NCBI GenBank assembly: GCA_024636955.1
Contig: JAGXGB010000048.1
Span: 1 to 64,000, forward strand
DNA length: 64,000 bases
Direction of reading: 5' to 3'
Source of the DNA: Bacteroidales bacterium
GTDB taxonomy: Bacteria > Bacteroidota > Bacteroidia > Bacteroidales > Lentimicrobiaceae
Below the pieces are notes generated by a model. The model saw only the letters and a list, made by a program, of their open reading frames with translations, was not told where the DNA came from and searched no databases. Shown here in pieces: positions 1-10,217 of the stretch; positions within the stretch are counted from its first letter, which is position 1, and every line of letters begins with the position of its first letter. Position numbers and translations under genes: made by a program.

Positions 1-1921
1 CTTTAAGATATGGTGCAAAGCGATTAATTTCACTTACCCAGTTATGTATCAATGATGCAGGCATTACAATAATGGAACAGGGCTTTTCTTTTTTTTGAAC
101 TCTCTCGGCTTTCTGCTCCGATTTTATGTCTACCGCTTCAGGCTGATTAAAGAGATCGAATTGGTCAATGTTTGTTTTATAGTTTTGAAGGATGTATTTA
201 GGTGATGACGTGGAGTGGTTAATGCTTTGATCTGGCGATGAATTATGGTCTTTATTATTGATTTCAGGGGATTGATTAACAACGAACTCTTTATTAGCAC
301 TCTTAATATTTAATGAATGATCAGGTGCATACTCAGGCCGATAAAAGGAAGCAAGCATGGCAATTGTTTGAACTGTTTTCCCCAGTCCCATATCATCGGC
401 CAGTATACCACCAAAGCCTAACGCTTTAAGCCTGTGCATCCAATTAAAGCCTGTAATCTGGTATGGGCGGAGAGTTATGTTTTGCAGTTCAGGGATTGAG
501 GTGGATGGTGCTGCGTCAAGATATTCATAACCTCTTATTTCCTCAAAGTCGTAGTTGGTTAATAGTTTGTAATGGTGTTTATTGAGCTTTAGATATTTAT
601 CAGCTACAATAGCATGAATCAATATGTCCCTATACTGCTCAAACCAAGGTTCAGGGATTAGAAAGATACTGCTATCGGGTAAGATGTATTCTTTTTTATA
701 ATTTAAAATATGGTTTTTAAGTTGGGAAAAGGGAATTTCAAAACTATTTACCCGTATAACTATGTGAAGATCAAACCAGTCGTTACCTGATATTAGCTTG
801 TGTTGGATCTCAGGTACACAAAGGCAGTATTTTTCAGAGGTTTCCTGACTAATTCGAAAGCCTTGTTCTTTAAGAGAATCCAGGTTATTGGTCAGCCATT
901 CGATCAATGGATAGGGATCTTTTTCTGTAAGCGGCGCTTTTAATCTGAAACAGTTTTCAAATTCAACCAGACCTAACGAATTAAGAGTCTCTTTTTTAGT
1001 GGCTTCAAATTCATGGTCCCTCCGCGAGCGGATGAAAGTAAATCCTGATTCATCTGATGATAAATCAGTAAAGTATTTTTGAGTGTTCTTCGGCAAGATT
1101 GCTTTTTCACCATAAATAAATTTCATCACCACACAGTGTTTTCCCTGCCAGTCAATATCAAGAAATAGTCGGGCCTCCGGTTTAAGCTGAACATCATTTA
1201 CTTTAAATCCGGTAGTTTTTATTTCCGAATTAGTGACTATTTTCTTAATGAAGGTGTTGAAATAATTATTCTCTAACCTCCTAGGAATACTAATGTAATC
1301 TTTCAGCAGAAATGGAGAGAGCAGCTTCCCATTGATAGATTTATCAAAACTAATCAGGCGCTTTCTGAATAATAAATGGCAAGGCTGATTTGTTAAGATG
1401 AATGCCGATTCATCCTGAAGATTGATTTTATGTTTCCCGACTGAAGTTTCAAGCACATAAACAGTTCCTTCTTCTGTACGATCAAACTTAAGCAGCGTAA
1501 CTGCTTTTTCATTAACAATACTGATCCTGTCAGTTTCATACAAATTGGGCATGCCATTAACATCATATAGAGAGATATTATATCGTCTTAAAGTATCGAC
1601 AATTCCAGCCAATTTTTGGTCTATAAATGGTTTTACTACTTCCTCCACAAGATTACCCTTTTGGGTAAAGAAGTCTTTTAAACTAAGCTTTTTTTTCGAA
1701 AACTTGTCAACGAGGTAAGCAGGCTCCATTTGGTATGATAGGGTATATAGTTCTTCCGTTCCAGCAGGCAAATCAGCTTCTGATGAATAATTAAGATGCG
1801 TTATTCTCTCTTCGGGTGCGATATATAAAGAATCATTTTGAGTATACAAATAGGGTTGAATGGTATACCCAACAAATTCATCAGGCTTTAAAATTGCTAC
1901 TAATTTGGTGGTGGTCGGCAT
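1..1921 (-). CDS. SNF2-family DEAD/DEAH helicase, C-terminal part missing at window edge
   Basis: This is an uninterrupted minus-strand reading frame that runs off base 1, so about 640 N-terminal residues are seen and the rest of the motor lies outside the window. The Walker A segment [13 protein letters not shown] is encoded near 365-410, preceded by [15 protein letters not shown]. Motif Ia ([10 protein letters not shown]) lies near 40-85. This is the SNF2/RapA ATPase core, which uses ATP to translocate on double-stranded DNA. The roughly 500 residues before the core lack an obvious known domain. Between motifs I and Ia is a polar insert of about 90 residues, rich in Asn, Ser, Gln and Lys. 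The start is ATG at 1921; a second ATG at 1924 directly precedes it. The cellular role (chromatin-like remodelling, transcription recycling or repair) cannot be told from sequence. Confidence 0.88.
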   Translation of the reverse strand, partial: MPTTTKLVAILKPDEFVGYTIQPYLYTQNDSLYIAPEERITHLNYSSEADLPAGTEELYTLSYQMEPAYLVDKFSKKKLSLKDFFTQKGNLVEEVVKPFIDQKLAGIVDTLRRYNISLYDVNGMPNLYETDRISIVNEKAVTLLKFDRTEEGTVYVLETSVGKHKINLQDESAFILTNQPCHLLFRKRLISFDKSINGKLLSPFLLKDYISIPRRLENNYFNTFIKKIVTNSEIKTTGFKVNDVQLKPEARLFLDIDWQGKHCVVMKFIYGEKAILPKNTQKYFTDLSSDESGFTFIRSRRDHEFEATKKETLNSLGLVEFENCFRLKAPLTEKDPYPLIEWLTNNLDSLKEQGFRISQETSEKYCLCVPEIQHKLISGNDWFDLHIVIRVNSFEIPFSQLKNHILNYKKEYILPDSSIFLIPEPWFEQYRDILIHAIVADKYLKLNKHHYKLLTNYDFEEIRGYEYLDAAPSTSIPELQNITLRPYQITGFNWMHRLKALGFGGILADDMGLGKTVQTIAMLASFYRPEYAPDHSLNIKSANKEFVVNQSPEINNKDHNSSPDQSINHSTSSPKYILQNYKTNIDQFDLFNQPEAVDIKSEQKAERVQKKEKPCSIIVMPASLIHNWVSEINRFAPYLK

Positions 1922-1924
1922 CAT

Positions 1925-2327
1925 ACATTCATAGATAATCGGTAAAATTAAATAGAGTATTACATTAGGAAGTATTGGATGTTAATTAGTTTAATTTTAA
2001 ATTAACATAAACATAACAACAAGCTAATTATAGTGTTTTCCAGTTTTCCATTTAATAAGGTTATTCGCAAATTACATTGTAGTGCAAGATATGATTCATT
2101 AAAGAAGCCATAGAATAACTTGGCCTGCTGAAATCTTAAAAATATGGTTTACAATTAAATGGGTTTGTCTATCTACCACTTATAGATTACATTAATTAGA
2201 TTGTGGGCTTGGCTCTTCATTACTTATTAAGCAAAGAGACAAGCAAAATTGCCTGTCTCATTGATTCAAGTCAATTCAAGAAGAAGCTCATTTGTTGGTT
2301 GTAACAAATGACAAAATCGGTTAAGGA
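1925..2327. other. Noncoding gap between SNF2 helicase start and nuo operon end
   Basis: About 400 bases with no convincing gene. It is AT-rich near 1980-2020. The only structured element seen is a hairpin at 2236-2259 (annotated separately). It presumably holds the helicase promoter, reading leftwards, but no clean TAnnTTTG element was found there. Confidence 0.6.
2236..2259 (-). terminator. Hairpin, possible terminator of the nuo operon
   Basis: GAGACAAGCA and TGCCTGTCTC flank a four-base AAAT loop, giving a 10-bp stem with one mismatch. On the minus strand it is followed only by a short TTT, so it is a weak intrinsic terminator. Its position, about 70 bases after the last gene of the nuo operon, fits transcript termination or 3'-end protection. 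Confidence 0.4.
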
Positions 2328-2681
2328 TTAGAAATGCCAGGGTGATTTACCTTCGTCTACTTCCTTACGGGTAACCCAGTATTGATCAATAACGGTTGTT
2401 TCTGTTTGTTCCCAGTAAGCAGGTGAAACCCGTGAACCGGTTGGTGTTTTCAGGCTCATTTCGTAAACAGCAATAACTGGATTAAACACAATGTCAGTGA
2501 CTCCAACTGTGCATTTCTCAATGCCTTCAGTATCAGGCTGGCAGTCAGTTACTACTTCAAACCCGTTGAACTCTAATAATTCTTTTAAAAAGGTGCACCG
2601 TTGAGGTGTTGTGAGCTTTTCAACAACAGTACAGCGGATTCCATTAATTTCTTCTACTACGTGTTTTGCTTGCAGTGGCAT
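2328..2681 (-). CDS. Uncharacterised 117-residue protein, last gene of nuo operon
   Basis: I do not recognise this family. The ATG at 2681 lies 13 bases after the nuoN stop, so it is very probably cotranscribed with complex I genes; an upstream TTG at 2711 would overlap nuoN and is less likely. The protein has no signal peptide or membrane helix. It has four cysteines at about positions 17, 29, 47 and 57, an early NGIRCTVVEKL segment and an aromatic C-terminus ending WHF. The first half looks like a small alpha/beta fold, but this is only an impression. Its position suggests an accessory or assembly role for the enzyme or a redox function, which is inference. It could also be an unrelated passenger gene. 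Confidence 0.7.
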   Translation of the reverse strand: MPLQAKHVVEEINGIRCTVVEKLTTPQRCTFLKELLEFNGFEVVTDCQPDTEGIEKCTVGVTDIVFNPVIAVYEMSLKTPTGSRVSPAYWEQTETTVIDQYWVTRKEVDEGKSPWHF

Positions 2682-2694
2682 ACTTAAATATTTT

Positions 2695-4119
2695 TTAGAA
2701 AATACCAACACTCAGGTTGTTAATCCATTCATATACCTGGCTCCAAAAGCCAAGTATGAAAATACCGGCAGCACTAAGCAGTAAACCTGCACGTGTTACC
2801 ATATCACTTTTAAACGGTTCTATTGGCGTTTCATTCTTGTTAATAAACATTGCTTTAACCACTAACAAATAGTAGTAAAGTGAAATAGTTGCATTAAGTA
2901 CAGCAATAAAAACTAGCCAGTAGAGGCCTGCTGAAGCTGCTGCAGTAAAGAGGAAGAACTTACCGAAAAATCCGGCAACAGGTGGTATACCTGCAAGTGA
3001 GAATACTGCTAACATCATCAATAAAGTCAACTTCGGATTAGTGTGGTAAAGTCCATTGTAATCATCCATTGATAATTTGCCTGTCCTGTTCTCTATAACT
3101 GACACAACACCGAACGCTCCCAAATTAGAGAATATGTATACCAGTATGAAATATATTACTGAAGTCATTCCGAGTTGGCTTCCTACCATTATACCTAATA
3201 GAATGAAACCTGCCTGTGCAATTGATGAGAATGCCAGGAATCGTTTCATATTCTTTTGCCTTAGGGCAAATAAATTACCTACAACCATTGTGGCAACTGA
3301 TAATGCGTAAAGAATATCTTGCCAAACGTGTATTACAGGAGAAAAAACTTTAAATAGGATAAGCATGAGCATAAATGATGCAGCTCCCTTTGATATTACT
3401 GAGAAGTAAGATGTGATGTTAGTTGGTGCTCCTTCATAAACGTCAGCAGTCCACAAATGGAATGGAACGAGTGAGATTTTAAAGGCCATACCTGAAATAA
3501 AGAATATGATGGCAAGTACCTGTAGTGGTGCATCACTAATATTGAAAACTACATCGCTAAACATTATTGATCCGGTGGTACCATAGATAAATGAAAGCCC
3601 GAATAACAGAATGCCGGATGAAAACGCAGATGAAAGTATAAACTTAATACCGGCTTCTGCTGATTTAGTCCTGTGGTGCTGATAGGCAGCAAGCGCTGCT
3701 AAAGGAATTGAAGCTGTTTCAAGTCCCAGGTAGAACATCAGAAAATCACCTGCTGAAAGCATGAAGTACATCCCTATAAGGGTTGTGAACATCAGGATGA
3801 AGAATTCGGCAATCTTTTCCTTGTTTTCCTCCTTTGTCAGCCAGCCATATGATTGGAGCAGAATGATCAACACTCCGGTATTCAACACGTTCTTCATCAT
3901 TATCACCAACGGTGTCGACTGGTACATACCCCCAAAGAGTATACCGGCTGGTGTTGGCAAATATCCGATTATAGCATTGAGCGCGAATAAAACTACTGCA
4001 ATAGGAATAATGTGCCTTTTGCTTTCAGGTTTCAGTGCGAGATCAATAATTAGCAGTGAGAGAGCTGATATTACCAGCACTAACTCATGCCTCATGATTA
4101 AAAAGTCGTAGATGTTCAT
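2695..4119 (-). CDS. nuoN: NADH-quinone oxidoreductase subunit N
   Basis: This is an antiporter-like membrane subunit of complex I, 474 residues, which is normal for the family. It has about 14 hydrophobic segments. The conserved core HLWTADVYEGAPTNIT followed by SVISKGAA carries the Lys and Glu residues of the proton channel. It contributes one of the proton-pumping half-channels in the membrane arm. It is the last canonical subunit gene of the operon, 71 bases after nuoM and followed at 13 bases by the small Cys protein gene. Confidence 0.96.
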   Translation of the reverse strand: MNIYDFLIMRHELVLVISALSLLIIDLALKPESKRHIIPIAVVLFALNAIIGYLPTPAGILFGGMYQSTPLVIMMKNVLNTGVLIILLQSYGWLTKEENKEKIAEFFILMFTTLIGMYFMLSAGDFLMFYLGLETASIPLAALAAYQHHRTKSAEAGIKFILSSAFSSGILLFGLSFIYGTTGSIMFSDVVFNISDAPLQVLAIIFFISGMAFKISLVPFHLWTADVYEGAPTNITSYFSVISKGAASFMLMLILFKVFSPVIHVWQDILYALSVATMVVGNLFALRQKNMKRFLAFSSIAQAGFILLGIMVGSQLGMTSVIYFILVYIFSNLGAFGVVSVIENRTGKLSMDDYNGLYHTNPKLTLLMMLAVFSLAGIPPVAGFFGKFFLFTAAASAGLYWLVFIAVLNATISLYYYLLVVKAMFINKNETPIEPFKSDMVTRAGLLLSAAGIFILGFWSQVYEWINNLSVGIF

Positions 4120-4190
4120 ACTATTATTCTGTATTTCTTATATACCTTCAAGGGTTACTTCAATGTTATGCTATGTTCAATGAATGCAAT

Positions 4191-5711
4191 TTAAAACAGA
4201 CTGACAAAAGTTGATGTAGCCGTTGATAATTTTGTGACAATGGGCTGTAAACTAACGTTGATCATATTGCTTAACCAGAGTGGTGCCATACCTATAGCTG
4301 CTATGGCAACTACTAAAGTTACAGTTGATATTCTCTCAAACCAGCGTGCATCTTTTAAATGATTAAAATGGTCATTCTTAATCGGGCCAAGCAACAAAGC
4401 TCCAACAACACGCAAAATGTATACTGCTGTTACAACTATACTCGCAGTGGCTGCAATAGTAAGTGTCCGGTGAAATGCATCAGTATGTTGAAACGCACCA
4501 ACAAATATGGTCATTTCAGCAACGAAACCACTTAAGCCTGGTAAACCAAGAGAAGCAAGACCGGCAATAACGTATACTACTGAAAGGAAAGGCATAACCT
4601 TCATTAAACCACCCATTTCATTGATCATACGTGTATGAGTCCGTCCATAAATCATGCCTATAAGAGCAAAGAAAAGGGCTGTCATTAAACCATGAGAAAT
4701 CATTTGAATGATTGCTCCGTTAAGTGCTGTTTGGTTCATCATTAGTATTGCAAAAAGAACCAGTCCGCAATGACTTACTGAAGAGTATGCATTAATGTAC
4801 TTGAGATCCTTCTGGAAGATTGCACCAAATGCTCCGTAAAGCACTGAAGTTGCTGTTAGCAGAAGGAAGATCCAGGCTTGTTCCTGAGCAGCATCGGGCA
4901 TTAGGAAGATAGCCACCCTGAATGCTCCGTAACCTCCCAGTTTCATTAGTACACCTGCATGTAGCATTGACACTGCAGTAGGAGCAGAGGCATGACCGTC
5001 AGGCGACCAGGTGTGGAATGGGAATAACGCACCTAGTATACCAAACCCTATGAAAGTGAATGGGAAAAGGAAACGCTGCATTTCTACAGGTATAGTATTC
5101 TTAGAAATTTCAAGTAAGTTCCAGGTTAATGGTGCTCCATCAGGTGCTGAGTAGAAGTAAATACCAAGCAATCCAACCATCAGCAGTGCTGATCCGCCCA
5201 TAAGCATGAGGGTAAGTTTCATTGCTGAATATTCTTTCGGTCCTGAGCCCCAAATACCTATCAAAAGGTACATTGGAATAACAGCTACTTCGTAGAACAG
5301 GAACATTGTAAACAAATCAAGGGAAATAAAGAACCCATATACCCCGGTTGCCAGTAGTATAAGAGAAATAAAGAATTCCCTCGACAGGTATTCCACTTCC
5401 CATGAAGCAAAGATGCCGGCAAACACAACAATGGATGTTAATCCGATCATTGCCACCGAAATACCATCAACTCCAACTAAATAATGGATGTTTAAACTCT
5501 CAAACCAAAGAGCATCATACATAAAGAGCATTTCAGCAACATTTCCTGCTGCTCTTTCTGTAAGATAAGCATACACCAAATATGCCGAAAGAAGTAACTG
5601 AAGTCCCATACCAACAGCGGCAACTACCCTGGTTTGCTTCATGTTTTTGGAGAAACCGATGGCAAAAGCTGTTACTACGGGAATTATAACAAAGAGTGTA
5701 AGTATATTCAT
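4191..5711 (-). CDS. nuoM: NADH-quinone oxidoreductase subunit M
   Basis: Antiporter-like membrane subunit of complex I, 506 residues. The signature HTWSPDGHASAPTAVSMLHA and the following KLGGYGAFR are present and carry the conserved His and Lys of the proton path. The conserved FLFYEVAVIPMYLLIGIWG helix, with its Glu on the subunit interface, is also visible. It lies between nuoL (44 bases upstream) and nuoN, the canonical order. It is encoded on one operon transcript with the other membrane-arm genes. Confidence 0.97.
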   Translation of the reverse strand: MNILTLFVIIPVVTAFAIGFSKNMKQTRVVAAVGMGLQLLLSAYLVYAYLTERAAGNVAEMLFMYDALWFESLNIHYLVGVDGISVAMIGLTSIVVFAGIFASWEVEYLSREFFISLILLATGVYGFFISLDLFTMFLFYEVAVIPMYLLIGIWGSGPKEYSAMKLTLMLMGGSALLMVGLLGIYFYSAPDGAPLTWNLLEISKNTIPVEMQRFLFPFTFIGFGILGALFPFHTWSPDGHASAPTAVSMLHAGVLMKLGGYGAFRVAIFLMPDAAQEQAWIFLLLTATSVLYGAFGAIFQKDLKYINAYSSVSHCGLVLFAILMMNQTALNGAIIQMISHGLMTALFFALIGMIYGRTHTRMINEMGGLMKVMPFLSVVYVIAGLASLGLPGLSGFVAEMTIFVGAFQHTDAFHRTLTIAATASIVVTAVYILRVVGALLLGPIKNDHFNHLKDARWFERISTVTLVVAIAAIGMAPLWLSNMINVSLQPIVTKLSTATSTFVSLF

Positions 5712-5755
5712 GTTAGATTTCTTTTCTTTTTGCGATTAAATAACCACGATTATTG

Positions 5756-7678
5756 TTACCATAAATAGACGAAAATAATAACCAGCAATATTGTTCCGCT
5801 AATAAAAACGTAACCATACTGCTGCACTTTTCCACTCTGGAATCCCTTGATCAGGTATGATGACTTTTCTATAGTATTCCCAATCAAATTCATAGTTCCA
5901 TCAACGATGTGGCGGTCGAACCATGCAACAGGTTGCGAAATGTAGCGGAATATTATTTTATGAGTCACAAAAAGGTAAACCTCATCAATGTAAAATTTAT
6001 GGTATGCACCACGGTAGAAACCACCGAGAGCAGAAGCTACCTTATCAGGAGCTGCAGATGTACGACGATACATTAGAAATGCTACTGTAATCCCAACCAA
6101 CGCTATCAATACTGAAGGAACAGCAACAGCATAATTGATATGAGCTTCAAATGGTAACCCGTCAGAGGTAACCAATTCTGAAAATGGAAGGAATCCGGCG
6201 AATATTGCACCAAAAGCCAGTACCATCAAAGGTATTGTCATAACCAGAGGTGATTCATGCGGAGTATGGTGGTAGTGTCTTTCTTTACCCCAGAATACAT
6301 TAAAATACAGGCGGAACATGTAGAATGCAGTAAGTCCGGCAACCAGGAATTCAATTGCAAAGAGGTATATATTGTGGTGCAGTGCAGCAACCAGGATTTC
6401 ATCTTTACTAAAGAAGCCTGACAAAGGAGGAATACCTGCAATAGTAATACATCCAATAAGGAATGTGATATGCGTAATTGGCAAATACTTACGAAGGTTA
6501 CCCATTTCACGCATGTCATTGGAGTGTACTGAATGAATAATAGCTCCGGCTCCAAGGAATAGGAGGGCTTTAAACATTGCATGTGTAAACAAGTGGAAGT
6601 TACCAGCCATAAAACCTAAGCCATCATGACCACCATACCCTGAAACTCCAAGTGCAAGCATCATATAGCCGATCTGCGACATGGTTGAGTAGGCAAGCAC
6701 GCGTTTTATATCATTCTGGGTACATGCAATTATAGCGGCAAAAAGAGAACTTAAACCTCCAACCCACGCAACAATTGTAAGCGCATCAGGTGCAACAATT
6801 GAATATATGGGAAACAATCGGGCAACCAGGTAAACACCGGCAACAACCATGGTTGCAGCGTGAATAAGTGCTGAAACCGGGGTTGGACCTTCCATAGCAT
6901 CTGGCAACCAAATATGCAACGGGAACATAGCTGATTTACCGGCACCACCTATAAATATGAAGGTTAATGCCCATGTCATTGCACTCAGTCCCATAAATAC
7001 TGCCCCACCTGTGTGGGTGAGGGCAGGACCATCAGAACTTACCAATGTTTGAAAGTCAAATGTTTGTGTGGTAAACGATAACATCAGGATACCAATCAGG
7101 AAGCCCAGGTCAGCGAACCGGGTAACAATGAATGCTTTCTTTGAAGCTGATACAGCACTTGGTTTATCATAATAGAAACCAATAAGCAGGAATGATGAAA
7201 CACCCACAAGTTCCCAAAAAATGTACATCTGGAAAATGTTGGTTGCCAGCACCAATCCTAACATTGAGAAACTGAACAGTGAGAGGAACGCAAAGAATCT
7301 TGCGAATCCTTTTTCACCTTTCATATATCCCAAACTATAAATATGGACCATCAATGAAACGGTGCTTACTACAACCAACATCATTACTGAAATCGGGTCT
7401 AGTAGTACACCAAGGTTAATAGTCAAATTATCAGTTAGATGTAACCATGTGGTTTCAAATGCTTTAAATGAAGTGTATGCTGTGCCTTCTACATGATCTG
7501 TCCAAAAATATTTTATGGCGGTCATGTATGACAAAACAGCAACAATTAAAAGACCAGCTGTACCTATAAGCCCTGAAATAATGGGTTTATACTTATGACC
7601 TGTTAATCCTATCAGCAGGAATGAAAACAGGGGTATCAGAAGAATCAGCAGTGTATAGGAATATGCGTTCATAGGCAT
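5756..7678 (-). CDS. nuoL: NADH-quinone oxidoreductase subunit L
   Basis: This is the largest antiporter-like subunit, 640 residues. In the family it carries a long C-terminal amphipathic helix that braces the membrane arm. HIWLPDAMEGPTPVSALIHA and the conserved FWELVGVSSFLLIGFYY stretch identify it. The C-terminal 130 residues hold the lateral-helix region and a final membrane anchor. The start is ATG at 7678; a second ATG at 7672 is equally possible. It lies 21 bases after nuoK. Confidence 0.97.
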   Translation of the reverse strand: MPMNAYSYTLLILLIPLFSFLLIGLTGHKYKPIISGLIGTAGLLIVAVLSYMTAIKYFWTDHVEGTAYTSFKAFETTWLHLTDNLTINLGVLLDPISVMMLVVVSTVSLMVHIYSLGYMKGEKGFARFFAFLSLFSFSMLGLVLATNIFQMYIFWELVGVSSFLLIGFYYDKPSAVSASKKAFIVTRFADLGFLIGILMLSFTTQTFDFQTLVSSDGPALTHTGGAVFMGLSAMTWALTFIFIGGAGKSAMFPLHIWLPDAMEGPTPVSALIHAATMVVAGVYLVARLFPIYSIVAPDALTIVAWVGGLSSLFAAIIACTQNDIKRVLAYSTMSQIGYMMLALGVSGYGGHDGLGFMAGNFHLFTHAMFKALLFLGAGAIIHSVHSNDMREMGNLRKYLPITHITFLIGCITIAGIPPLSGFFSKDEILVAALHHNIYLFAIEFLVAGLTAFYMFRLYFNVFWGKERHYHHTPHESPLVMTIPLMVLAFGAIFAGFLPFSELVTSDGLPFEAHINYAVAVPSVLIALVGITVAFLMYRRTSAAPDKVASALGGFYRGAYHKFYIDEVYLFVTHKIIFRYISQPVAWFDRHIVDGTMNLIGNTIEKSSYLIKGFQSGKVQQYGYVFISGTILLVIIFVYLW

Positions 7679-7699
7679 TGATATGGCTTTTTTTGTTTC

Positions 7700-8017
7700 C
7701 TAATTTTTCATTTGGTTAACCTTGTCAACTTCAATTGACTTGAAGCTTCTATAGATATTTATAATGATAGCAATAGCAACGGCTGCTTCAGCTGCTGCAA
7801 CAGCAATAATTATAAGAGTAAAGAAGTGTCCCTGGAGTTGATTAGGATACAAGTAATGGTTGAAAGCAACGAAATTGATGTTAACTGCATTCAATATCAA
7901 TTCAATTGACATCAGCATGGTAATAAGGTTTCGTCTTGTGAGGAATCCGAAGATACCTGTGAAGAACATTAAAGTACTTAATACCAGGAAGTATTCTAAG
8001 GGTATATTTCCGGTCAT
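7700..8017 (-). CDS. nuoK: NADH-quinone oxidoreductase subunit K
   Basis: Small membrane subunit of 105 residues with three predicted helices, normal for NuoK. The conserved MSIELILNAVNINFVAF segment carries the buried glutamate of the central hydrophilic axis. It follows nuoJ by 12 bases and precedes nuoL by 21 bases. Confidence 0.96.
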   Translation of the reverse strand: MTGNIPLEYFLVLSTLMFFTGIFGFLTRRNLITMLMSIELILNAVNINFVAFNHYLYPNQLQGHFFTLIIIAVAAAEAAVAIAIIINIYRSFKSIEVDKVNQMKN

Positions 8018-8029
8018 GGCTTTATAAAA

Positions 8030-8569
8030 TTATTCCTGATTATCAGTTGATTTAACATTGGAGGCAAGGCTCTCTTTACGGGCAACTATAATAGATCCTA
8101 TCATTGCTGCAAGTAAAAGAACTGAGATAACCTCAAAAGGCAGTGCATATCCATTTTCACCATAAGATATCAGTTGGCGGCCAACGTTCTGCACATCGGT
8201 TGAGATTGCAGGCTCGGTAGTAGCTACGAACTTATGATTAATAATAAGGACTATGGTTAGAAGAGCTCCTGCCACAACAGTGAGGGCTGAAAATACGCCT
8301 TCCTTAAGAGTTGCCATACGAGCTTTCTCACTTATGTGACTGGTAAGGAGTATTGAAAAGATCATCAAAACTACAATACCCCCGGCATAAACAGTTAACT
8401 GAACTGCTGCAAGGAAATTGTAATTAAGCATGAAATACAAACCTGCTGTGCTAACCAATACAAACAGGAGATAAACGGCAGCACGCAAAACCTTTCGGGT
8501 TGTAACTGTTAGTATTGCAAATAACAGGATTGCGCCGGCAAACAAAGAAAACAATATATTACTGTCCAT
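8030..8569 (-). CDS. nuoJ: NADH-quinone oxidoreductase subunit J
   Basis: Membrane subunit of 179 residues with five predicted helices. The LTVYAGGIVVLMIFSILLT segment matches the conserved helix 3 of NuoJ, whose pi-bulge is linked to gating of the proton path. The C-terminal tail after the last helix is short and charged. The gene is 28 bases after nuoI and 12 bases before nuoK. Confidence 0.95.
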   Translation of the reverse strand: MDSNILFSLFAGAILLFAILTVTTRKVLRAAVYLLFVLVSTAGLYFMLNYNFLAAVQLTVYAGGIVVLMIFSILLTSHISEKARMATLKEGVFSALTVVAGALLTIVLIINHKFVATTEPAISTDVQNVGRQLISYGENGYALPFEVISVLLLAAMIGSIIVARKESLASNVKSTDNQE

Positions 8570-8597
8570 TATATTAGGTTGTAGTTGATCTGATAAA

Positions 8598-9080
8598 TTA
8601 TTCTTTAACTCCTTCCATCAGCTGTGAACCGGGCTTATTAAGCACCTTTGTCAACTCTGAGCGGTCCCAAACTGTATGTTCAAAATTTTGACCCATTACA
8701 ATTGCAGTGGTAGGGCATGCCCTGATACATAAGTTGCAGAAAGTGCACATTCCCAAGTGATAGATGTGCTTATCAATTGCACGCTTCTTCTTGCCTTCCT
8801 CATTAAAAACTGACTTTGAAATGATTTCAATTGAACCATTTGGGCAAGCCAGTTCACAAAGTCCGCATGCAGTGCACCTGTGCTCATTATTCTCATTGTG
8901 TGGCATGATCACTTCACCTCTGAAGCGTTCAGCAATTTTAAGTGTAGCTCTGTTTTCAGGATATTGCTGAGTTACATTGTTCCATGGAGTGAAGAAATAA
9001 CGGGCCGTAACCTTCATTCCTGTAAGCAGGGTAATGAATCCGCCGATAATTTCTCCGAAATATTTTATTATAGACTTCAT
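8598..9080 (-). CDS. nuoI: NADH-quinone oxidoreductase subunit I, 2x[4Fe-4S] ferredoxin type
   Basis: Peripheral-arm subunit of 160 residues. Two complete cluster motifs are visible: CTACGLCELACP and CTFCNLCIRACP. These bind clusters N6a and N6b, which pass electrons towards NuoB and quinone. The N-terminal amphipathic stretch docks to the membrane arm. In this operon it is the outermost Fe-S subunit, because nuoE, nuoF and nuoG are not encoded. It could therefore be the surface that accepts electrons from ferredoxin or another donor; this last point is inference. Confidence 0.96.
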   Translation of the reverse strand: MKSIIKYFGEIIGGFITLLTGMKVTARYFFTPWNNVTQQYPENRATLKIAERFRGEVIMPHNENNEHRCTACGLCELACPNGSIEIISKSVFNEEGKKKRAIDKHIYHLGMCTFCNLCIRACPTTAIVMGQNFEHTVWDRSELTKVLNKPGSQLMEGVKE

Positions 9081-9093
9081 ACAGATCTAAAGT

Positions 9094-10182
9094 TTAAAAA
9101 TGAAGACCAAATAATACCACCAACGTCATAAGGATGATATTCATAAGGTTAATTGGTAATAGATATTTCCACTCAAGGTTCAGTATCTGGTCAACCCTCA
9201 AGCGCGGGAATGTCCATTTGAACCACATCATCAGGAAGATCACAAAGAATACTTTCATGAAGAACCAGAAGAGTCCGGGGATTAAATCCATTACGTTGTT
9301 AAAGGCTTCAAATTCTCCAAAGTGCAAAGGCATCCAGCCGCCGAGGAAAACAATAGTTGCCATGGCTGCAACAATAAACAGGTTAATGTACTCAGCCAGG
9401 AAGAAGAAGGCGAATTTGATACCTGAATATTCAGTATGGAAACCTGCAGTTAGTTCTGATTCAGCCTCAGCAAGGTCAAAAGGCCCGCGGTTTGTTTCAG
9501 CGGTTCCTGCAATAACAAATACAATGAAAGCAATAACTGCCGGTATGTGGCCTTTAAATATAAACCACATGTCGCGTTGACCTTCAATAATACCTGATAT
9601 CTGCATAGTGCCTGCAAATACAATCATAGTTATAAGTGCAAGTCCAACTGATAATTCATAGCTTACAATCTGTGCACCTGAGCGCATAGCACCAATAAGC
9701 GAATACTTATTGTTTGAACTCCAGCCTGCAAGCAATACTCCAATAACACCAATTGATGATACCGAAGTTACAAAGAACACGCCGATATCAAAATCAAATG
9801 ACACCAGTCCCGGTGCAAAAGGAATTACTGATATACTAACGAAAGCAACAATTATCACAATAAATGGTGCCAGGTTATAAAGCAACTTATCAGCTCTTTT
9901 TGGAGTAATAAGTTCCTTCATCAGAAGTTTTATGAAGTCAGCAATAGTCTGTAAGAGCCCCCAGGGACCCACACGCATTGGGCCTAAACGCTGCTGAAAT
10001 GCTGCACATACTTTACGCTCTGCGTAAACAAGAAACAGTCCGAATACTGCTACAAACAGTAAGTACAAAACTCCTACTATAGTCCATTCAATGGCTAATG
10101 TAGCAGTCGGACTCAGACTTGCAGAAAGCGAGTCATGAATTGACTTAGTTAACGGGGTAAAATCGTAAATATTAAAGGCCAT
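9094..10182 (-). CDS. nuoH: NADH-quinone oxidoreductase subunit H
   Basis: Membrane subunit of 362 residues that joins the peripheral and membrane arms and forms part of the quinone chamber. The conserved quinone-loop sequence [20 protein letters not shown] and the early [20 protein letters not shown] are present. There are eight or more hydrophobic segments. The gene directly follows nuoD, where nuoE, nuoF and nuoG would stand in a 14-subunit operon; only 35 bases separate it from nuoD. Confidence 0.97.
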   Translation of the reverse strand: MAFNIYDFTPLTKSIHDSLSASLSPTATLAIEWTIVGVLYLLFVAVFGLFLVYAERKVCAAFQQRLGPMRVGPWGLLQTIADFIKLLMKELITPKRADKLLYNLAPFIVIIVAFVSISVIPFAPGLVSFDFDIGVFFVTSVSSIGVIGVLLAGWSSNNKYSLIGAMRSGAQIVSYELSVGLALITMIVFAGTMQISGIIEGQRDMWFIFKGHIPAVIAFIVFVIAGTAETNRGPFDLAEAESELTAGFHTEYSGIKFAFFFLAEYINLFIVAAMATIVFLGGWMPLHFGEFEAFNNVMDLIPGLFWFFMKVFFVIFLMMWFKWTFPRLRVDQILNLEWKYLLPINLMNIILMTLVVLFGLHF

Positions 10183-10217
10183 CGTATTTTTGTTCAGTAG
10201 TTTGAATCATTATACTA

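Noticed and set aside
1-1921. Helicase frame without stop suspected as pseudogene
   Set aside because: The frame has no internal stop and simply runs off the window. The ATPase motifs are intact.
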